From positions 1 to 6,308 of the forward strand of contig JAGVPR010000107.1 in NCBI GenBank assembly GCA_020052115.1: a stretch of DNA of 6,308 nucleotides, written 5' to 3'. The stretch is from Candidatus Eiseniibacteriota bacterium (GTDB lineage: Bacteria > Eisenbacteria > RBG-16-71-46 > JAGVPR01). The notes under the pieces are model-generated. The model was not told the DNA's origin, made no database searches, and saw nothing but the letters and a program-made list of their open reading frames with translations. Below are positions 4,392 to 6,308 of this stretch, piece after piece. Every line of letters starts with the position of its first letter. The first letter of the stretch is position 1. The position numbers and the translations under genes are program-made.

Positions 4392-5507
4392 ATGAGAGCC
4401 CCCGACCGCGTGCAGTGGCCTGCCCTTCTCATCATTCTGGCTTCGTGGCCCGGACTCTCCGTCGCACAGACGGAAGTCTCCGGCGCCATCGAAGCCGACG
4501 TCTCATGGAACGTCGCCTCGAGTCCCTACGAGGTCGTGGGGGACGTCATCGTGCGCAACGACGCGACCCTGACGATCGAGCCGGGCGTTCAGATTCGTTT
4601 CTCTCCGGGAACGAAGCTGAGCGTTGGGACCGGATCCCTCGGCGGGGGGACGCTCGTGGCCGATGGGGAACAAGGAAACCCCATCTCCTTCACGTCGAGG
4701 CAAGGGTCTCCATCGCCCGGCGACTGGGTTGGGATCTCGTTTCTTCCGAGTGCGGTGCCCGCGGTCTTCGCCGGTGAAACGTACGTCTCGGGATCGCTGC
4801 TCCGTCATTGCGTCGTCGAATACGCGCAAACCGCGGTAAACCTCCGGGCCGCCGCGGGCCTGGTCGGTTGCACCGTCCGGTCCTGCAACGGCGATCTCGG
4901 CGCGGTCTTCGTCTCGGTCGAAGCCGACACGACCCGGCTCCTGGACTGCGTGATCGAACAGAACACCTCCGCTTTCGGCGGCGGGCTGTACTGTCTGTCT
5001 CCCTTCGTCCTGTCCCGGGCGCGCGTTCAGGACAACGTGGGCGCCACCGGCGGGATCGTCGCCGCGGACGGCGTGATCAGCGGATCGGAGATCGTCCGGA
5101 ACACGGCGACCGCCAACGGTTACGCCGGGGGCCTGACGATTGACGGCGGCGCCACGAAGCTTCGCTGCTCCTCGATCACTTCGAACACCGGCGTTCTGGC
5201 CGGCGGCATCGCGTTCGCGTCCTGGAGCACGGTGTCGGCTCTCGACATGCAATTTTGCAATGTCCACAGCAATGCCGGGTACGACGTGCACAACGGCAGA
5301 TCGGAATCTGTGGACGTCGGGTACAACTGGTGGGGAAGCACGGATCCGACCGCGATCGGGCTCGAGATCTACGATTGCCTGGAGAGTCAGTTCTCCGGGT
5401 GCGTCACGCTGTCACCGGTGCTCAGCGGCTCCGTGTCGCTGATCTCCTGCGTGGTTCCGGTGCAGCCGATGAGCTGGGGCCGACTCAAGGCAGCGCATGC
5501 CCGCTAG
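4392..5507 (+). CDS. Secreted right-handed parallel beta-helix protein
   Basis: A 371-residue exported protein of unknown specific function. Residues 1-25 form a signal peptide (hydrophobic core A-L-L-I-I-L-A, probable cleavage S-V-A|Q). Next comes a segment common in secreted beta-helix proteins: W-N-V-A-S-S-P-Y-E-V-V-G-D-V-I-V (39-54), T-L-T-I-E-P-G-V-Q-I-R-F (59-70), then P-I-S-F-T-S and G-D-W-V-G-I. The middle is a run of irregular short-strand repeats rich in Gly, Asn, Val and Cys with N-T-S-A-F-G-G-G-L, N-V-G-A-T-G-G-I and N-T-G-V-L-A-G-G-I at roughly coil-length spacing, typical of a pectate-lyase-like solenoid. Y-N-W-W-G-S-T-D-P (311-319) is the usual end cap, and the protein closes with S-W-G-R-L-K-A-A-H-A-R. 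No catalytic residues could be assigned. It could be an adhesin, a polysaccharide-active protein or a structural surface protein. It lies between the nucleoside-binding lipoprotein and the ABC ATPase. Confidence 0.8.
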   Translation: MRAPDRVQWPALLIILASWPGLSVAQTEVSGAIEADVSWNVASSPYEVVGDVIVRNDATLTIEPGVQIRFSPGTKLSVGTGSLGGGTLVADGEQGNPISFTSRQGSPSPGDWVGISFLPSAVPAVFAGETYVSGSLLRHCVVEYAQTAVNLRAAAGLVGCTVRSCNGDLGAVFVSVEADTTRLLDCVIEQNTSAFGGGLYCLSPFVLSRARVQDNVGATGGIVAADGVISGSEIVRNTATANGYAGGLTIDGGATKLRCSSITSNTGVLAGGIAFASWSTVSALDMQFCNVHSNAGYDVHNGRSESVDVGYNWWGSTDPTAIGLEIYDCLESQFSGCVTLSPVLSGSVSLISCVVPVQPMSWGRLKAAHAR

Positions 5508-5509
5508 GC

Positions 5510-5552
5510 CGCCCGGCGCCGCGCCGTGGCATCCGACGGCGGAGTCCGGGCG
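5510..5552 (+). repeat. Two-stem inverted repeat between the beta-helix gene and the ABC ATPase
   Basis: The outer arms CGCCCGG (5510-5516) and CCGGGCG (5546-5552) are perfect 7-bp complements. Nested inside, CGCCGT (5522-5527) pairs perfectly with ACGGCG (5536-5541) around an 8-base loop. The internal loop between stems is 5 by 4 bases. It begins 3 bases after the beta-helix stop. No T run follows (the next bases are CGGATTGCGATG), so it is not a standard intrinsic terminator. It could act as an mRNA end-stabilising or attenuating structure. Confidence 0.4.
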
Positions 5553-5596
5553 CGGATTGCGATGAGGCCGGGGCCGGCTTGTCGTCGGGATCGCCC

Positions 5597-6308
5597 ATGA
5601 CGCCGGCCGTCGAGATGATCGGCATCACCAAGCGCTTCCCGCGCACGGTGGCCAACGACGACGTCCGGCTGTGCGTCGAGCGGGGCGAGATCCATGCGCT
5701 CGTCGGCGAGAACGGCGCCGGGAAATCAACCCTCGTCCGGATCCTCTACGGTCTCTACAGAGCCGACTCGGGCCGGATCCTCCTCGACGGCCGTCCCGCG
5801 CGCATCGCTCGCCCGCGGGACGCCATTGCGTGCGGGATCGGCATGGTCCACCAGCACTTCATGCTCGTGCCGCCTCTGACCGTGGCCGAGAACGTCGTGC
5901 TGGGGTCGGAGCCGAGACGCGGCCCGCTTCTCGACCGCGACGCGGCGAGGCGGGAGGTGTCGGAGGTCTCGCGCCGCTTCGGTCTCGAACTCGATCCCGA
6001 CGCGCGCGTCGCGGGACTCTCGGTCGGGCTTCAGCAGAGGGTCGAGATCCTCAAGCTCCTCTATCGAAACGCTTCCTTTCTCATCCTGGATGAGCCGACG
6101 GCCGTCTTGACGCCGCCCGAGATCCGCTCCCTCTTCGGAATCCTCCGCGCGCTGGCGAAGGACGGCAAGACCGTTCTCCTCATCACGCACAAGCTCTCGG
6201 AGATCATGGATGTCGCGGACTCGGTCACAGTGATGCGTGCGGGGCGCTCGGTCGCGCGGCTCGATGTCGCGAAGACGACCGCGACCGAGATCGCGCGGCT
6301 CATGGTCG
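5597..6308 (+). CDS. Nucleoside-type ABC transporter ATPase, N-terminal part (runs off right edge)
   Basis: 237 codons are visible with no stop before the edge. The first nucleotide-binding domain is complete in its key motifs: Walker A G-E-N-G-A-G-K-S-T (37-45), Q-loop V-H-Q-H-F-M-L-V-P-P-L-T-V-A-E-N (84-99, Gln86), signature L-S-V-G-L-Q-Q-R-V-E-I (141-151), Walker B F-L-I-L-D-E (161-166) with D-E-P-T-A-V-L-T-P, and the switch His198 in T-H-K. H-Q-H-F-M-L-V with L-S-V-G-x-Q-Q-R-V-E-I is typical of the two-domain ATPases of BMP-type nucleoside/sugar importers (YufO/NupO-like). The full protein should therefore be about 500 residues with a second, degenerate domain to the right. GGGA at 5587-5590 precedes the ATG by 6 bases. 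It should energise uptake with the lipoprotein at 3308-4330, with permease genes expected downstream. Confidence 0.94.
   Translation, partial: MTPAVEMIGITKRFPRTVANDDVRLCVERGEIHALVGENGAGKSTLVRILYGLYRADSGRILLDGRPARIARPRDAIACGIGMVHQHFMLVPPLTVAENVVLGSEPRRGPLLDRDAARREVSEVSRRFGLELDPDARVAGLSVGLQQRVEILKLLYRNASFLILDEPTAVLTPPEIRSLFGILRALAKDGKTVLLITHKLSEIMDVADSVTVMRAGRSVARLDVAKTTATEIARLMV

Noticed and set aside
5737..6308. Altered ABC signature (L-S-V-G-L instead of L-S-G-G-Q) as a defect
   Set aside because: L-S-V-G-x-Q-Q-R-V-E-I is normal for the BMP-associated nucleoside importer ATPases, so it supports the family call and does not indicate loss of function.

Overview
The window is a GC-rich bacterial segment. 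It carries one compact, rightward nucleoside/nucleobase salvage cluster, plus the 5' end of a divergent gene at the left edge. A lipoprotein signal and a secreted beta-helix protein suggest a Gram-negative-type cell. The C-terminal Trp-Gly-Arg-x-Lys ending of the beta-helix protein resembles, from memory, proteins of uncultured FCB-type lineages such as Candidatus Eisenbacteria. That assignment is a low-confidence inference.

Layout. Positions 1-208 (minus strand) hold the N-terminus of a xanthine-dehydrogenase-type molybdopterin subunit that runs off the left end. Positions 209-489 are a 281-base divergent intergenic region with an operator-like dyad and a small hairpin at the next start. On the plus strand follow hpt (hypoxanthine phosphoribosyltransferase), a deoxynucleoside kinase of the Dck/dAK type, a EutN/CcmL bacterial-microcompartment vertex protein, udk (uridine/cytidine kinase), tdk (type II thymidine kinase) and a PnrA/BMP nucleoside-binding lipoprotein. 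Three of these junctions are 4-base stop/start overlaps (hpt/dNK, eutN-like/udk, tdk/BMP) and the others are short, so 490-4330 reads as one operon. After 61 bases comes a secreted right-handed beta-helix protein (4392-5507). After a further 89-base gap containing a two-stem inverted repeat comes the 5' part of a nucleoside-type ABC transporter ATPase (5597 to the right edge).

How the genes fit together. The lipoprotein and ABC ATPase would import nucleosides; the permease genes are presumably to the right. The dNK would phosphorylate deoxyadenosine, deoxyguanosine and/or deoxycytidine, Tdk thymidine and deoxyuridine, Udk uridine and cytidine, and Hpt would recapture hypoxanthine and guanine. 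The divergent xanthine-dehydrogenase-type gene could oxidise the same purine bases that Hpt salvages.

The most unusual point is the microcompartment vertex gene sitting, translationally coupled, between two nucleoside kinases with no shell hexamer gene in view. This suggests either a satellite shell gene of a nucleoside/deoxyribose- or purine-processing microcompartment, or a repurposed lone EutN-like pentamer. The second oddity is the beta-helix gene placed between the nucleoside-binding lipoprotein and its ATPase. No tRNA, rRNA, CRISPR array or insertion sequence was seen.
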